DNA of 64,000 nucleotides from Akkermansia sp. (GCA_024405435.1 JAKSOU010000003.1:16184-80183), one strand, 5' to 3'. Counted from the stretch's first letter, positions 27,201-35,697 are shown. A program made the numbers and translations. The notes: generated from the letters alone by a model not told the origin.

Positions 27201-27223
27201 CGGGAAAGGGGCTTCTTTTTCAT
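21221..27223 (-). CDS. Bacterial alpha-2-macroglobulin (protease trap)
   Basis: A 2000-residue secreted protein. Its signal peptide MKKKPLSRLV...GASAQA is cleaved near residue 25 and lacks a lipobox, unlike the lipoprotein YfhM of E. coli. MG-type beta domains fill the N-terminal half, with YRPGDAVHVRG typical of the MG2/MG3 region. The A2M domain begins near RTNFVPVAVW. The thioester CTEQ lies at 1577-1580 in the helical thioester domain (YPYGCTEQTATG), so covalent trapping of proteases is possible. Just before the A2M domain, in the place of the bait region, is a three-copy acidic repeat (about 1321-1351). It stands alone; no penicillin-binding protein 1C gene, a common partner, is in the window. 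Confidence 0.92.
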   Translation of the reverse strand: MKKKPLSRLVQAFAGAALLGASAQAERIDVSADYQLIRIKFDEPIVSQTVVDTARTERYRDKKSTPHDLGLDLFEVTGDPAHQPTVHWEDQNRLLIEVAKGTSVATEFRLAFKPGVTYLSGKELAQREFRFHAPDTHLETNRPLEGLPNLGLIVHPMTGNTKEAIEFSPASPVEYTFVQQIEKGDRYVDGPKVPGKAQPVLFKHVGRCECGFTADEVRTLTPDSALPSGVLVMPEKTLPNNTRWKLVATPAKGSGLIGTTQHNDAFTELRTDVLDGIRKPEKEGEKPYYAAEVGFAATITEATAKQAFQDLEISIAGAKSVNAADGASKSVTTPQGTFTFTFDGFMENTGVANFRVANGDDDGDRDVTWSYKEPDAVKGFRMRVTAPAPALAEFTVKPGIAAKLGLPVTRAHVHRINLTPAWPAVDLAESRTGQAARLPHRGEHKLRLRSVGSCGITATAYHWDAETALQVDEAVMRCSNGDPDAMKKYILAVTTLQVRAGLLDKDDFKSAKDIQWGAALRYKRNGKRLQEACAKAQRFQPQQLPADETGFCDTAEHVLDLDALTGGNTKPGLYLIRLDIKPNPAVLAAAKAVGVSEEDLTLHTEFPVQVSDLQLAGVEEAGLLLVSDRQTGKPAGAGRAVVRDEDGKSLEFPVENGAACLKPKPADADLEPASMLVQAGEDYLLPDDGIGNFVLSVFNDSKDADQDSGDDCHACVFCDHDLYRPGDAVHVRGIIRNRDRFNNTSLPKLKEVTLVIEKPNGEQWKKETLAVDAFGCVAYDFTLPEGEEDVTGGYGILLKDGKETLDYCYIKSEVYRRDAFERTVKIDVERVAPKSAKLRITAQDLNGAPLSNAKIHYELDTDMQVDGEKVVDAVLDAKGCYERTVTLSPKKDDAFNYHYLRVDDGTITNDREEVRNFSCNTAIYNADFRVVRDHGNLTLYSVAADKEDGNKVLPRDQKVHLVLKGKDVVEREALPSGFTMERCGEVIVWEGDLTVPANSEFGCPMNLKAHIDEYRKGKDKDALTNLSLYVSGTDPAGRSFTDSMHIWESELEKRDTAPDFSLTGGEDGRPLELKSEVEGTAFAIVSSGRDNFRPLTVPVERGSHPVDLKLTPQETGRMNVLMVMPVKDMDGLFTLQAHGSSDLDVPNPQRKLQVKLDLPAEACRPGAQVKLGGSVTLPDGSPATAAVTFYAVDEGMLSVTGRYRLPNPELELSCSPSNMYLARNRGYGMMDGRPATWNFVGLMHGVWSGECVSRSEDRMWAPHIFGGHLGYGVRRALKRAGMGVANGAAMAVEDGDVDCMMEEAPAAAPAPMALACVADDEEDEGGEDGDEEDEGGEDGDEEDEGGEDGDGSSGPSAKPRLRTNFVPVAVWKASLPVDAQGRFETECTLPDTLTTYRVFAVAVDQGGNRFGGTEGKLQVNQPVMLTPGTPFFMSTGDKLVLPLTVTNNTDAEGTWKVKLDATADTQEIRLAAHTTGTLKFEVEATQEGECALNWTATAENGADAVQGTFPVRFPAPLLKEAHHLVLAKGAEAMKPAALLAPELAGSTRGELEVALSANPLLHLAGCMDFVLDYPYGCTEQTATGLLPWLLYDRMAPVCPRMAETPAAKAHKLVDDSIAKILKRQKRDGGLGYWEDSDGSSFWASAHTAFVLDIATACGYEVPKGKMDALRGYLRRQTQRKRYVEKTDAATRFQVARVLRDDRAARRALAELVKEDKQAQEDASWHVSFWHPRSVLADFRLIAEMEKDPAKRHDAFIDWLRSRGHDYRHTTTWQSAWTLIALHEYLRREPASNTPATITTADGSTMTLGNGITTLSLVGRGSRLGDCTDAYSCTEGTAYAVVRAKAQPDQTEYPGVVEKGLQVTRLYEKKDADGVWRPARDFNVGDVVRVTLTCAKPARDLEYFVLEDYLPSCMEALNPAIPSQCAGLERCDWSVWFDHKEYLADRVRGFCTKWGGRDLLNMRYYARVKRAGTSTAPPAQAQLMYEPQMYGLSPNCVIQSK
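23173..23262 (-). repeat. Three perfect 30-bp tandem repeats inside the macroglobulin gene
   Basis: Three identical 30-bp units at 23173-23202, 23203-23232 and 23233-23262. They encode an Asp/Glu/Gly decapeptide of the type EDEGGEDGDE three times in frame, so copy number could change without a frameshift. Confidence 0.9.
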
Positions 27224-27251
27224 AAGCGATATGTGGTGGATTGGTTCTATG

Positions 27252-27280
27252 ATGATACGGTTCACCCCGCCGCGTGGCAA
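27252..27280 (-). promoter_or_regulatory. Promoter of the alpha-2-macroglobulin gene
   Basis: TTGCCA (27275-27280), 17-bp spacer, TATCAT (27252-27257), 28 nt before the ATG. A second, upstream element shared with the DUF805 operon lies at 27294-27325. Confidence 0.55.
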
Positions 27281-27293
27281 GGTCTTTCTATAC

Positions 27294-27325
27294 CATATAA
27301 GCCGCCTTTCGCGAAATTTGTGAAA
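27294..27325 (-). promoter_or_regulatory. Upstream element shared with the DUF805 operon
   Basis: On the minus strand TTTCACAAA, 11 variable bases, then GCGGCTTATAT. The same two blocks with the same 11-bp interval occur at 40307-40338 before the DUF805 operon. TATAT may be a -10 box, but no canonical -35 is at 17 bp, so an activator or alternative sigma factor is possible. Confidence 0.5.
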
Positions 27326-27405
27326 GAAAATTCAAAAATGACGAAAAAAACCGCCACGCCGCCCACCGCGCCATCCGGGAGCGGTGCCGGGGCGTGCGCC
27401 AATGG

Positions 27406-27424
27406 AGGGACGGCAACCGTCCCT
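27406..27424. other. Hairpin between the macroglobulin gene and the 151-aa gene
   Basis: AGGGACGG (27406-27413) and CCGTCCCT (27417-27424) with a CAA loop. It lies 28 bp beyond the stop of the 151-residue gene and could act as its transcript end, although no U-run follows on the minus strand. The rest of 27224-27451 holds the two promoter elements and no gene. Confidence 0.45.
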
Positions 27425-27451
27425 TTGTCCCTTTGCGTGAGAGGCGCGGCT

Positions 27452-27907
27452 TCAGTTCATCCGCAGCACGGGTGCAATGGCCTGCATGAGCGCCTCGGAA
27501 TCATAGAAGCCGTTCATGGCGATGGGGCGCATGGTTTCCCCCAGGGCCTTCATGGCCTGCTCAAACTCCGCGCCAACGGCCTTTTCCACCTGGGCCTGGA
27601 TTTCCGGGGTGGGCTCGCCGAGCTTCTCGTTTTCCGCGGAAACGGCGTCCATCTTGGCCACCAGCTCCTTCACCTTGGGAGCGGCGGCATCGGCGGTCGC
27701 GGTGTCCTTGACCCCCTGGAGCGCGTCATTCAGCTCCTTGATGCAGTTCATGAGGTTGCGCGCGGCGGTCTCAAACTTCGCGGCATCCGCGGGCGCGGCG
27801 GCTTCAGCCGGCGCAGGGGGCGCGGCCGGAACGGCGGGAGCGGTTTCCTGGGCAATGGCGGGCGCAAGGGCGAGCACGGCGGCGGCGAAAAGGATACTGT
27901 TCTTCAT
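27452..27907 (-). CDS. Small secreted Ala/Pro-rich helical protein
   Basis: A 151-residue protein with a signal peptide (MKNSILFAAAVLALAPAIAQ, cleaved near AIAQE), an Ala/Pro-rich linker (about 20-45), and an all-helical remainder with LMNCIKELNDALQGVKD and VKELVAKMDAVSAENEKLG. No enzyme motif is visible and I do not recognise a family. The start MKNSILF is preferred because the upstream in-frame extension is basic and breaks the signal peptide. Confidence 0.65.
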   Translation of the reverse strand: MKNSILFAAAVLALAPAIAQETAPAVPAAPPAPAEAAAPADAAKFETAARNLMNCIKELNDALQGVKDTATADAAAPKVKELVAKMDAVSAENEKLGEPTPEIQAQVEKAVGAEFEQAMKALGETMRPIAMNGFYDSEALMQAIAPVLRMN

Positions 27908-28041
27908 GCGCCCCACTATGGGCCTGCCGCGCCGCCTTGTCAAGCCTGTACCATGTTCGCGGCCTTTCACCCATATGTGTCCGAATGGGAATTTCCCGAC
28001 GGGCAGACGTGGCTGTTAGGGCGCATGGGGGCATATACCCC

Positions 28042-28070
28042 TTGACAAAAGGGCGGTGTGCGCGTATAAG
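28042..28070 (+). promoter_or_regulatory. Promoter of the MATE-rdgB operon
   Basis: A perfect TTGACA (28042-28047), 17-bp spacer, TATAAG (28065-28070), ending 10 nt before the ATG. Confidence 0.75.
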
Positions 28071-28080
28071 GCGCGGCGAG

Positions 28081-29466
28081 ATGGAAAAGGACCCCAAGTT
28101 GATAGCCTTGGAGACGCACCCCGTGGGGCGGCTCCTTTTCCAGTACTCGCTGCCGGCCATCATCGGGATGGCGGCCATGGCGGTGTTCAACATCGTTGAT
28201 TCCATCTACATCGGCCAGTGCTGCAACGCGTACGCCATAGCGGCCATTGCGCTGATCTTCCCGCTGATGAACCTGGTGGGCGCGGCGGGCACGCTGGTGG
28301 GCCTGGGCAGCGCGGCCTCCGCCTCCATCTTCCTGGGGCAGCAGAAGTTCGAGAACGCCTTCCGCGTGCTGGGCAACTGCCTGGGGCTGAGCTGCCTGCT
28401 GGGCATCCTGGTGGGGTGGGTGCCGCTGCTGTGGCTGGACGAGATACTGCTGTTTTTCGGGGCGGACGAGAACACGCTGGGCCCTGCGCGCGATTTCACG
28501 CTGGTGCTGCAGCTGGGCTGCCCGATTTCCTACTTCATGTTCAACCTGAACCACCTGATGCGCGCGAGCGGCTACCCGCGGAAGGCCATGGCGAGCCTGC
28601 TCATCGCGATGGTGGTGAACATAGCGGCGGCGCACGTGTTCATCTACTGGCTGGGCTGGGGCATGACGGGCGCGGGCATCGCCACCATCGGCGCGCAGTT
28701 CGTGGCCCTGGCCTGGATCCTGGCCCACTACTGCGGGCAATCCCACATCCTGCACTTCCGCCGCGGCATCTACCGCCCGAGCCTGAAAATCATCCGCCGC
28801 ATCTGCACGGTGGGCATGCCGCCCTGCCTGCTCAACATCGTGGGCTGCGTGATTGTGGTGGTGTTCAACAAGCTGCTCATCCAGTTCGACGGCCAGCTGG
28901 GGCTGGCGGCGTTCGGCATCGTGAACCGCGTGCTGTTCCTGTTCGTGATGGTGGTGCTGGGCGTCACCCAGGGCATGCAGCCCATTGCCGGGTACAACCT
29001 GGGCCTGGGCAACTACGCCCGCGTGAAGGGCGTGCTCTACCGCGCCATCGCCGCCGCCGTCTGCATCACCACCGTCGGCTGGCTCTTGGCAGAGCTCATC
29101 CCCGGCACGGTGGCCGCCGCCTTCATCAGCTCGGACGACCCGCACCGCGGCGAGCTCATGGAGCTGTGCCTGCGCGGCATGCGCTACATGGCGCTGGTGT
29201 TCCCGATAGTGGGCTCGCAGATAGCCATCGGCAACTTCTTCCAGTCCATCGGGCGGCCGATTATGAGCATCTTCCTGAACCTTTCGCGCCAGTGCCTGGT
29301 GCTGCTGCCCTGCCTGCTGATATTGCCGCGCTTCTTTGAGGACGACTCGGGCGTGTGGCTCTCGCAGGCGGTTTCCGACGGCTTCTGCGGCGTGGTGAGC
29401 ATCCTGGTGCTGCGCCGCTTCATCACCCACGTGCTGGACAAGCAGAATCCCGCGCAACAATCCTGA
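28081..29466 (+). CDS. MATE-family multidrug/Na+ efflux transporter
   Basis: A 461-residue, 12-helix antiporter of the MATE family (polysaccharide-flippase superfamily). Typical blocks are PVGRLLFQYSLPAIIG near the N-terminus, VDSIYIGQC, GLGSAASASIFLGQ in helix 2-3, and VTQGMQPIAGYNLG in the second half. It probably exports organic cations in exchange for Na+ or H+. The start MEKDPKL is 10 nt after the promoter; upstream in-frame codons lie within or before the promoter. rdgB follows after three bases. Confidence 0.87.
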   Translation: MEKDPKLIALETHPVGRLLFQYSLPAIIGMAAMAVFNIVDSIYIGQCCNAYAIAAIALIFPLMNLVGAAGTLVGLGSAASASIFLGQQKFENAFRVLGNCLGLSCLLGILVGWVPLLWLDEILLFFGADENTLGPARDFTLVLQLGCPISYFMFNLNHLMRASGYPRKAMASLLIAMVVNIAAAHVFIYWLGWGMTGAGIATIGAQFVALAWILAHYCGQSHILHFRRGIYRPSLKIIRRICTVGMPPCLLNIVGCVIVVVFNKLLIQFDGQLGLAAFGIVNRVLFLFVMVVLGVTQGMQPIAGYNLGLGNYARVKGVLYRAIAAAVCITTVGWLLAELIPGTVAAAFISSDDPHRGELMELCLRGMRYMALVFPIVGSQIAIGNFFQSIGRPIMSIFLNLSRQCLVLLPCLLILPRFFEDDSGVWLSQAVSDGFCGVVSILVLRRFITHVLDKQNPAQQS

Positions 29467-29469
29467 ACC

Positions 29470-30066
29470 ATGAAGAAGACACCCCTTATCGTCGCCACCA
29501 AGAACGCCCACAAGGCCAGGGAGATAGCCCGCATCCTGCCCCCGCAGTACGAGCTGCACACGCTGGACGAATACCCCGGCATGCCCGACCCCGTGGAGGA
29601 CGGCACCACCTTTGCCGCCAACGCCGCCATCAAGGCGGAGGCCGTGTCCGCCCGCGTGCCGGGCCTGGTGGTGGCGGATGATTCCGGCATCTGCGTGGAT
29701 GTGCTCAACGGCGCGCCCGGCGTGATGTCCGCCCGCTTCTGCGGCGAGCACGGCAAGGACGACGAGAACAACCGCAAGCTCCTGCGCGAGCTGGCCGCCC
29801 TGCCCGGCCAGGCCCCGTTCAAGGCGCACTACGCCTGCGTCATCAGCCTGGCGCAGGACGGCAAAGAGATAGCATCCTTCCCCGGCACCGTGGAGGGCCA
29901 GATCACCCTGAACCCCACCGGCACAGGCGGTTTCGGGTACGACCCCCTCTTCATCCCCGACGGCTACAACTGCACGATGGCGCAGCTCACCGCGGAGGAG
30001 AAGGACGCCATCTCCCACCGCGCGCGCGCCCTGCGCCTGCTGGCGGATTATTTGGCGAAACGCTAG
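29470..30066 (+). CDS. rdgB: XTP/dITP diphosphatase (HAM1/RdgB)
   Basis: A 198-residue house-cleaning nucleotidase hydrolysing XTP, ITP and dITP to monophosphates. The N-terminal VATKNAHKAREIARIL, the central VVADDSGICVDVLNGAPGV with metal-binding Asp residues, and GTGGFGYDPLF with SHRARAL near the C-terminus are all present. It shares the MATE promoter. Confidence 0.93.
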   Translation: MKKTPLIVATKNAHKAREIARILPPQYELHTLDEYPGMPDPVEDGTTFAANAAIKAEAVSARVPGLVVADDSGICVDVLNGAPGVMSARFCGEHGKDDENNRKLLRELAALPGQAPFKAHYACVISLAQDGKEIASFPGTVEGQITLNPTGTGGFGYDPLFIPDGYNCTMAQLTAEEKDAISHRARALRLLADYLAKR

Positions 30067-30095
30067 CCGCCTGCCTGAAGGCGCGCGCATGCAAA

Positions 30096-30130
30096 ACGGG
30101 CGGGGTGCCGAAGCACGCCCGCCCGTGAAA
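30096..30130. terminator. Bidirectional terminator between rdgB and the symporter
   Basis: ACGGGCGGGGTGC (30096-30108), CGAA loop, then GCACGCCCGCCCGT (30113-30126), with one bulged base. Both converging genes end here; a short U-run follows on the minus strand. Confidence 0.65.
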
Positions 30131-30148
30131 ATGGATTGTTGATGTCTC

Positions 30149-32386
30149 TTACCAGAAGATGGCGTAGAGGGCGAGGGTGAGGATGACGACGATGCATCCG
30201 AACACCTTGGCGCGCACGGAGGTCTTCATCTCGATGATGCCCTTGTCTTCCAGGATGACGGCCTCTCCGCCCTTGGCGCAGTTCACGATGGTGAGGATGA
30301 CGCCGATGAGGCAGACGGTGAGGAAGGAGACGGCCATGCGGTCCAGGAACGCCCAATCCGGGAGGATGACCCACTTGAAGGCGGCGTAGGCGATGGCACC
30401 GATGAGGATGCCGAGCCAGCCGAACACGCGCGGGCACATGGGCACGAAGAAGCCGAACAGGAACACCGCCAGCACGCCCGGGCTAAGGAAGCCCTGGAAC
30501 TCCTGGATGAACGTGAAGATGCCGCCGAACGCCGGGTTGTCCAGGAACGGCGCAATCACCGTGGCGATGAGCGCGCAGACCAGCACGCCGGCCTTGCCCA
30601 CGCGGACGAGCTGCGGGGAGGTGGCGGGGTTGCCGCAAACCTCCTTGGCCTTGCCGTAGATGTCCATGGTGAACAGGGTGGAGGCGGAGTTGAGCATGGA
30701 GGCGAGCGAGCTCACCACCGCGCCGAACAGGGCCGCCAGCACGAACCACGCCCAGCCCGTGCCGGGCAGCAGGTTCTTCAGCAGCGTGGCGAACGCGGAA
30801 TCATAGTGGTACGCGGCCAGCGAGGACGTGGTGATGTACTTCTGCGTATCGGCCCGCTCGTTGGCGGTCATCAGCGCATCGATGGCCAGCATCTTGTTGG
30901 CGGCCGCGGCGCGCTTCTCGATGTCCGCGGCGGGTGTGGCGGCCAGTTCCGCCTGGGCGGCGTTCTGCACCTGAATCACGGTTTCGGGGGTGACCTCGCC
31001 CTTGAAGGCGTCGCCGAATTCCGGATTGGCCTTCAGGCCCTCGATTTCAGCGGGGGTCAGGCCGTCTGCCAGGGCGAGCTCCAGGTTGTGGTCAAGCCAG
31101 GCGACGGCCTCGGCGGAGGAATCCGGGCGGATGAGGCGGCTGGCGTTGAGGTTGTAGATGATGGCCTTGCCGGTGGCCTGGGCCTCCTTGCTCGCCTTGG
31201 CCACCACCTCCGTGGTGTTCTTGTCGGCCAGGCTGGAGAGGTCCCCGCGGTACAGGTTGTAGGCCAGGATGCCGGGGATGATGACCACGAAGGGAATGAG
31301 CAGCTTGAGGAACGCGGCGAAGACCACGCCCATCTGGCCCTCCTCCAGACTCTTGGAGGCCAGGGTGCGCTGCATGATGTACTGGTTGAGGCCCCAGTAG
31401 AAGAAGTTCGGAATCCACAGGCCCAGCAGGTACACCGTCCACGGCATCACCGGGTCGTCCGCCGGACGCATCATGTGCAGCTTGCCGCCGATGCCGTTCA
31501 CCGCGGCGCCGCCGTCGCCGTCATTCAGGTGCCACATGCGGGAGAGGCCGTCCATCAGGGTGCTGCCGGTGGACTGCATCTCGTCCGCGGTGGTCTGGGC
31601 GGCCACGGTTGCGGTGTCCATCACCTTGGTGAGCTCGGCGGACTGGTCCGGCAGGGCGCCCAGGGCGGTCACGGCGAAGTAGGCCACCACGCCGCCGCCC
31701 AGGATGAGCGCGGCACCCCAGATGAGGTCGGTCCAGGCGCAGGCCTTCAAGCCACCGATGTAGACGTAGACGGTGGCGCAGGCGGCGATGATGACGCAGC
31801 CCTGGGTGACGGTGAGGTCAAAGTAAACGGACACCACATTGGCACCGGCGTAGATGACGGTTGCGGTGGGCACGCCAACCAGGATGAGCAGGTTGACGAC
31901 GGCCATGGTGACGCGGGAGATGCCGTTGTAGCGTTCCTCCAGGAACTGGGGGATGGTGAACACGCCGCGCTTGAGCAGCATGGGCAGGAAGGAGAAGGCC
32001 ACAATCACCAGCACGATGGCCGCGAGCCACTCATACCCGGCGATGGCCAGGCCGAGCCAGTCCGCCGCCTGACCGCTCATGCCCACGAACTGCTCCGTGG
32101 AGATGTTGGCGGCCAGCAGGGAGAAGCCCACGAGCCACCAGCTCAGGCCGCGCCCGGCCAGGAAGTAGTCGGCCGCGCCCTTCTCCTTCTTTTCCTCCTC
32201 CGTTTCATTGGGTGTGCCGGATTTCCAGATGCCGAGGCCGATGACACCGACCACCACAACGCAGAACACCACCATTTCCCACAATGCGAGCGGGGAGCTG
32301 GCGGCGGTTTCAGCGGCGGCCTCCTGGGCGGAGGCCCCGCATGTCAAGAGCGCAAGCGCGCCCATCAGTGTTATGAGTTTTTTCAT
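30149..32386 (-). CDS. Sodium:solute (sugar) symporter with large insertion
   Basis: A 745-residue SSS-family transporter. The core shows GRGLSWWLVGFSLLAANIST, a hallmark of sugar symporters of the SGLT type, and FFYWGLNQYIMQRTL. It has an N-terminal cleavable-looking signal (MKKLITLMGALALLTCGASA) before the first helix and a hydrophilic, Ala/Glu-rich insertion at about 381-525 between two membrane segments. That makes it about 200 residues longer than usual family members. It lies 17 bp after galK, so galactose (or glucose/galactose) is the likely sugar. Confidence 0.85.
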   Translation of the reverse strand: MKKLITLMGALALLTCGASAQEAAAETAASSPLALWEMVVFCVVVVGVIGLGIWKSGTPNETEEEKKEKGAADYFLAGRGLSWWLVGFSLLAANISTEQFVGMSGQAADWLGLAIAGYEWLAAIVLVIVAFSFLPMLLKRGVFTIPQFLEERYNGISRVTMAVVNLLILVGVPTATVIYAGANVVSVYFDLTVTQGCVIIAACATVYVYIGGLKACAWTDLIWGAALILGGGVVAYFAVTALGALPDQSAELTKVMDTATVAAQTTADEMQSTGSTLMDGLSRMWHLNDGDGGAAVNGIGGKLHMMRPADDPVMPWTVYLLGLWIPNFFYWGLNQYIMQRTLASKSLEEGQMGVVFAAFLKLLIPFVVIIPGILAYNLYRGDLSSLADKNTTEVVAKASKEAQATGKAIIYNLNASRLIRPDSSAEAVAWLDHNLELALADGLTPAEIEGLKANPEFGDAFKGEVTPETVIQVQNAAQAELAATPAADIEKRAAAANKMLAIDALMTANERADTQKYITTSSLAAYHYDSAFATLLKNLLPGTGWAWFVLAALFGAVVSSLASMLNSASTLFTMDIYGKAKEVCGNPATSPQLVRVGKAGVLVCALIATVIAPFLDNPAFGGIFTFIQEFQGFLSPGVLAVFLFGFFVPMCPRVFGWLGILIGAIAYAAFKWVILPDWAFLDRMAVSFLTVCLIGVILTIVNCAKGGEAVILEDKGIIEMKTSVRAKVFGCIVVILTLALYAIFW

Positions 32387-32403
32387 AATCGTCTATTGTT
32401 GGT

Positions 32404-33582
<1,179 letters not shown>

Positions 33583-33591
33583 GGTGCGGTC

Positions 33592-33620
33592 ATTCTACCA
33601 GAATTCCCCCCGCGCGTGAA
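33592..33620 (-). promoter_or_regulatory. Promoter of galK and the symporter
   Basis: TTCACG (33615-33620), 17-bp spacer, TAGAAT (33592-33597), ending 9 nt before the ATG at 33582. The -35 box is weak. Confidence 0.5.
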
Positions 33621-33725
33621 GCAAAAAATAACCTCCTCCCCCCGCGCGCGCCCCTTTCACCGGTGCGTTTTCATTTTGAAACACTGCGCCTTTCTGCTTT
33701 GCATGCGCATTTTTCAAATTGCCCC

Positions 33726-33754
33726 TTGAAAAAAGGGAGCGTTCGTGGTTAAAT
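33726..33754 (+). promoter_or_regulatory. Promoter of the PAS-PP2C phosphatase gene
   Basis: TTGAAA (33726-33731), 17-bp spacer, TTAAAT (33749-33754). The ATG at 33762 is 7 nt later; the alternative ATG at 33753 overlaps the -10 box and is unlikely. Confidence 0.6.
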
Positions 33755-33761
33755 GGAGGGA

Positions 33762-35402
33762 ATGAGCAATGAGCAAGGCAGTGCGCCCGGCAACGGCAAA
33801 ACCGTGCACGGGGTGTTCAAGTGGGAGATGGTGCGCAAGGCGTTGCGCGCGGCTGAGGAAGGCGCGTACTGCTGGGAAATCGGCGAGGGGCAGATCTACT
33901 ACACGGAGCAGTGCATGCGCATGCTCGGCCTGCCGCTCACCGAGTGGGCTCCCAACATCTTCACGGAACCGGACCTCACCATCCACGCGGAGGACCGCCA
34001 GTTCTTCGTCAACGCGGTGCAGCGCTTCCTGCAAAGCCCCGGCAGCGCGCCCCTGCGCGTGGAGGTGCGCCTGCTCAACCTGCGCTCCCGCGGCTGGCGC
34101 TGGATCCGCGTGAACGGCCTGCTGGAGCAGGATGCCGCCCACAAGCCCATTCGCCTGGTGGGCGTGTGGGTGGATATCACCCGCCGCAAGATGGCGGACC
34201 TGCACGCCATGGAGGACCGCGACCTCTTCCGCACATTGATCAACTACCTGCCGGACAGCATCTACTTCAAGAACCGCGAATCGCGCTTCGTAGTGGCAAA
34301 CGAGGCCACCGCGCGCAAGATGCACGTGCGCACGCCGTCCGACCTCATCGGCAGCCGCGACGAGGACTTCTTCGATGCCGAGATGAGCTCCGTGGCACGC
34401 GGCGAGGAGCGCGACATCATGTCCACCGGAAGGCCCATCACCAACCGCATCCACCACGAACCCTGGAAGGAGGGTCACTCCACCTGGACCCGCATCTCCA
34501 AATTCCCCTGGTACGCGTCCGACGGCTCCGTCAAGGGCATCGTCGGCATCTCCTCGGATGTGACGGAGCTCATCGAGGCGCAGCACCGCTACCGCGACAT
34601 CGCGGGCAAACTGGACGAGCGCAACCGCGCGCTGGAGAAGGAAATCGACCTGGCGCGCGAGGTGCAGCAGGCGCTCCAGCCCGTCAGCATCCCGGACCGC
34701 GTGTGGCGGCCGGACGGCGGCACCGCGCGCCGCGCCCACTTCCACCAGGTGTACATGCCCTCCACCGGCGTGGCGGGCGATTGTTTCGGGGTGTTCCCCG
34801 TGGGCAGTTCCGGGCTGGGCATGATCATCTGCGATGTGATGGGGCACGGCGTGCGCGCCGCGCTCATCGCCTCCATGCTGCGCGGGCTCATGGAGCAGGC
34901 GGCCAGCCTGGCGAACACGCCCGGCCTCCTGCTTTCCTCGCTCAACCGCCAGTTGTCGCGCATCTTCACGCAGGCCAACATCACCATGTTCGCCTCCGCC
35001 TGCTACGTGTACATCGATTTGGACAAGAAGCGGCTCACGCTCTCCGGCGCGGGGCACCCCGCCCCCATCATCCAGATGCCGGACGGGCGGGCGTACCTGC
35101 CGCCCATCCCGCGCTCGCCCGCGCTCGGGCTCATCGAGAACGCCCCGTTCCGCGAAAGCCAAATTCCCCTGGAGCCCGGCATGAAGCTCATGCTCTACAC
35201 CGACGGCATCACCGAGGCGCGCAACGAATCCGGCGACGAGCTGGGGGCGCAGCGCATCATGGACGCCCTGGCCGCCGGGAAGCCGGAAACCGTTCAGGGC
35301 ATGCTGGAAACCGCGCTGGAGGCCATGCGCCACTTCACGGGCAACGCCGGGCAGGACGACGACATCTGCCTGCTGGGCGTGCAGTTCACGGAGGGTGAGT
35401 GA
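33762..35402 (+). CDS. PAS-PAS-PP2C (RsbU/SpoIIE-type) serine phosphatase
   Basis: A 546-residue signalling protein. Two PAS domains (about 15-140 and 145-275) precede a coiled linker (ERNRALEKEIDLAREVQQAL) and a C-terminal PPM/SpoIIE phosphatase domain. That domain has GDCFG, DVMGHGVRAAL, SGAGHPAP and DGITEARN, the metal-binding Asp motifs. Such proteins dephosphorylate anti-anti-sigma factors in partner-switching control of stress sigma factors, with the PAS domains sensing the signal. No anti-sigma or anti-anti-sigma gene is adjacent. Confidence 0.9.
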   Translation: MSNEQGSAPGNGKTVHGVFKWEMVRKALRAAEEGAYCWEIGEGQIYYTEQCMRMLGLPLTEWAPNIFTEPDLTIHAEDRQFFVNAVQRFLQSPGSAPLRVEVRLLNLRSRGWRWIRVNGLLEQDAAHKPIRLVGVWVDITRRKMADLHAMEDRDLFRTLINYLPDSIYFKNRESRFVVANEATARKMHVRTPSDLIGSRDEDFFDAEMSSVARGEERDIMSTGRPITNRIHHEPWKEGHSTWTRISKFPWYASDGSVKGIVGISSDVTELIEAQHRYRDIAGKLDERNRALEKEIDLAREVQQALQPVSIPDRVWRPDGGTARRAHFHQVYMPSTGVAGDCFGVFPVGSSGLGMIICDVMGHGVRAALIASMLRGLMEQAASLANTPGLLLSSLNRQLSRIFTQANITMFASACYVYIDLDKKRLTLSGAGHPAPIIQMPDGRAYLPPIPRSPALGLIENAPFRESQIPLEPGMKLMLYTDGITEARNESGDELGAQRIMDALAAGKPETVQGMLETALEAMRHFTGNAGQDDDICLLGVQFTEGE

Positions 35403-35406
35403 GCCG

Positions 35407-35580
35407 TTACGGCACCACGGAGTTCACAACCTGGCCCGGCAGGCGGGCGGCGGATTTCACCACATTGCTCACGCCGTTGAGCGCCCCGCAGGAGCTCAGG
35501 CCCAGGCAAAGGAAAGCCAGCAACGCCCAAAGCGCGCCGCGCTGCATCCATCCCTGCGGTATTGTGGGTTTGCCGACCAT
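35407..35580 (-). CDS. Small entericidin-like lipoprotein
   Basis: A 57-residue ORF, converging on the phosphatase gene. A hydrophobic signal (ALWALLAFLCLGLSSC) ends in the lipobox LSSC, leaving a mature lipoprotein of about 27 residues: CGALNGVSNVVKSAARLPGQ, then VVNSVVP. The size, composition and amphipathic tail recall entericidin-type or small cell-envelope lipoproteins. The start at 35580 is chosen because a promoter ends 8 nt before it; an internal Met (residue 12) would also give a good signal peptide. Confidence 0.65.
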   Translation of the reverse strand: MVGKPTIPQGWMQRGALWALLAFLCLGLSSCGALNGVSNVVKSAARLPGQVVNSVVP

Positions 35581-35588
35581 GCGTGCGC

Positions 35589-35618
35589 ATTCTAGCACAA
35601 CGCACCCGCCCTTGCCAA
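35589..35618 (-). promoter_or_regulatory. Promoter of the small lipoprotein gene
   Basis: TTGGCA (about 35613-35618), 18-bp spacer, TAGAAT (35589-35594), ending 8 nt before the ATG at 35580. Confidence 0.55.
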
Positions 35619-35630
35619 CACTATTCCACG

Positions 35631-35695
35631 TCAAATTGACAATTGGCAATTTACGGTTTACAATTGGGAAAGGTTGTGCGCCACCCGGCGCGGTT
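35631..35695 (+). repeat. Heptad repeat element with GC hairpin before the NUDIX gene
   Basis: Degenerate heptads (AATTGAC, AATTTAC, GTTTAC) at 35634-35665, then TTGGGAAAGG and an inverted repeat, GCGCC/GGCGC, at about 35679-35692. The element abuts the NUDIX ATG at 35698. Confidence 0.55.
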
Positions 35696-35697
35696 CT

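Noticed and set aside
23420..28045. 1541-codon open frame on the plus strand
   Set aside because: It is antisense to the alpha-2-macroglobulin gene; its composition (Val/Leu/Arg/His-rich, no domain) is that of a shadow frame in GC-rich DNA.
27937..28080. N-terminal extension of the MATE transporter
   Set aside because: The extension crosses the TTGACA/TATAAG promoter and has no transporter sequence; the ATG at 28081 fits the family start.
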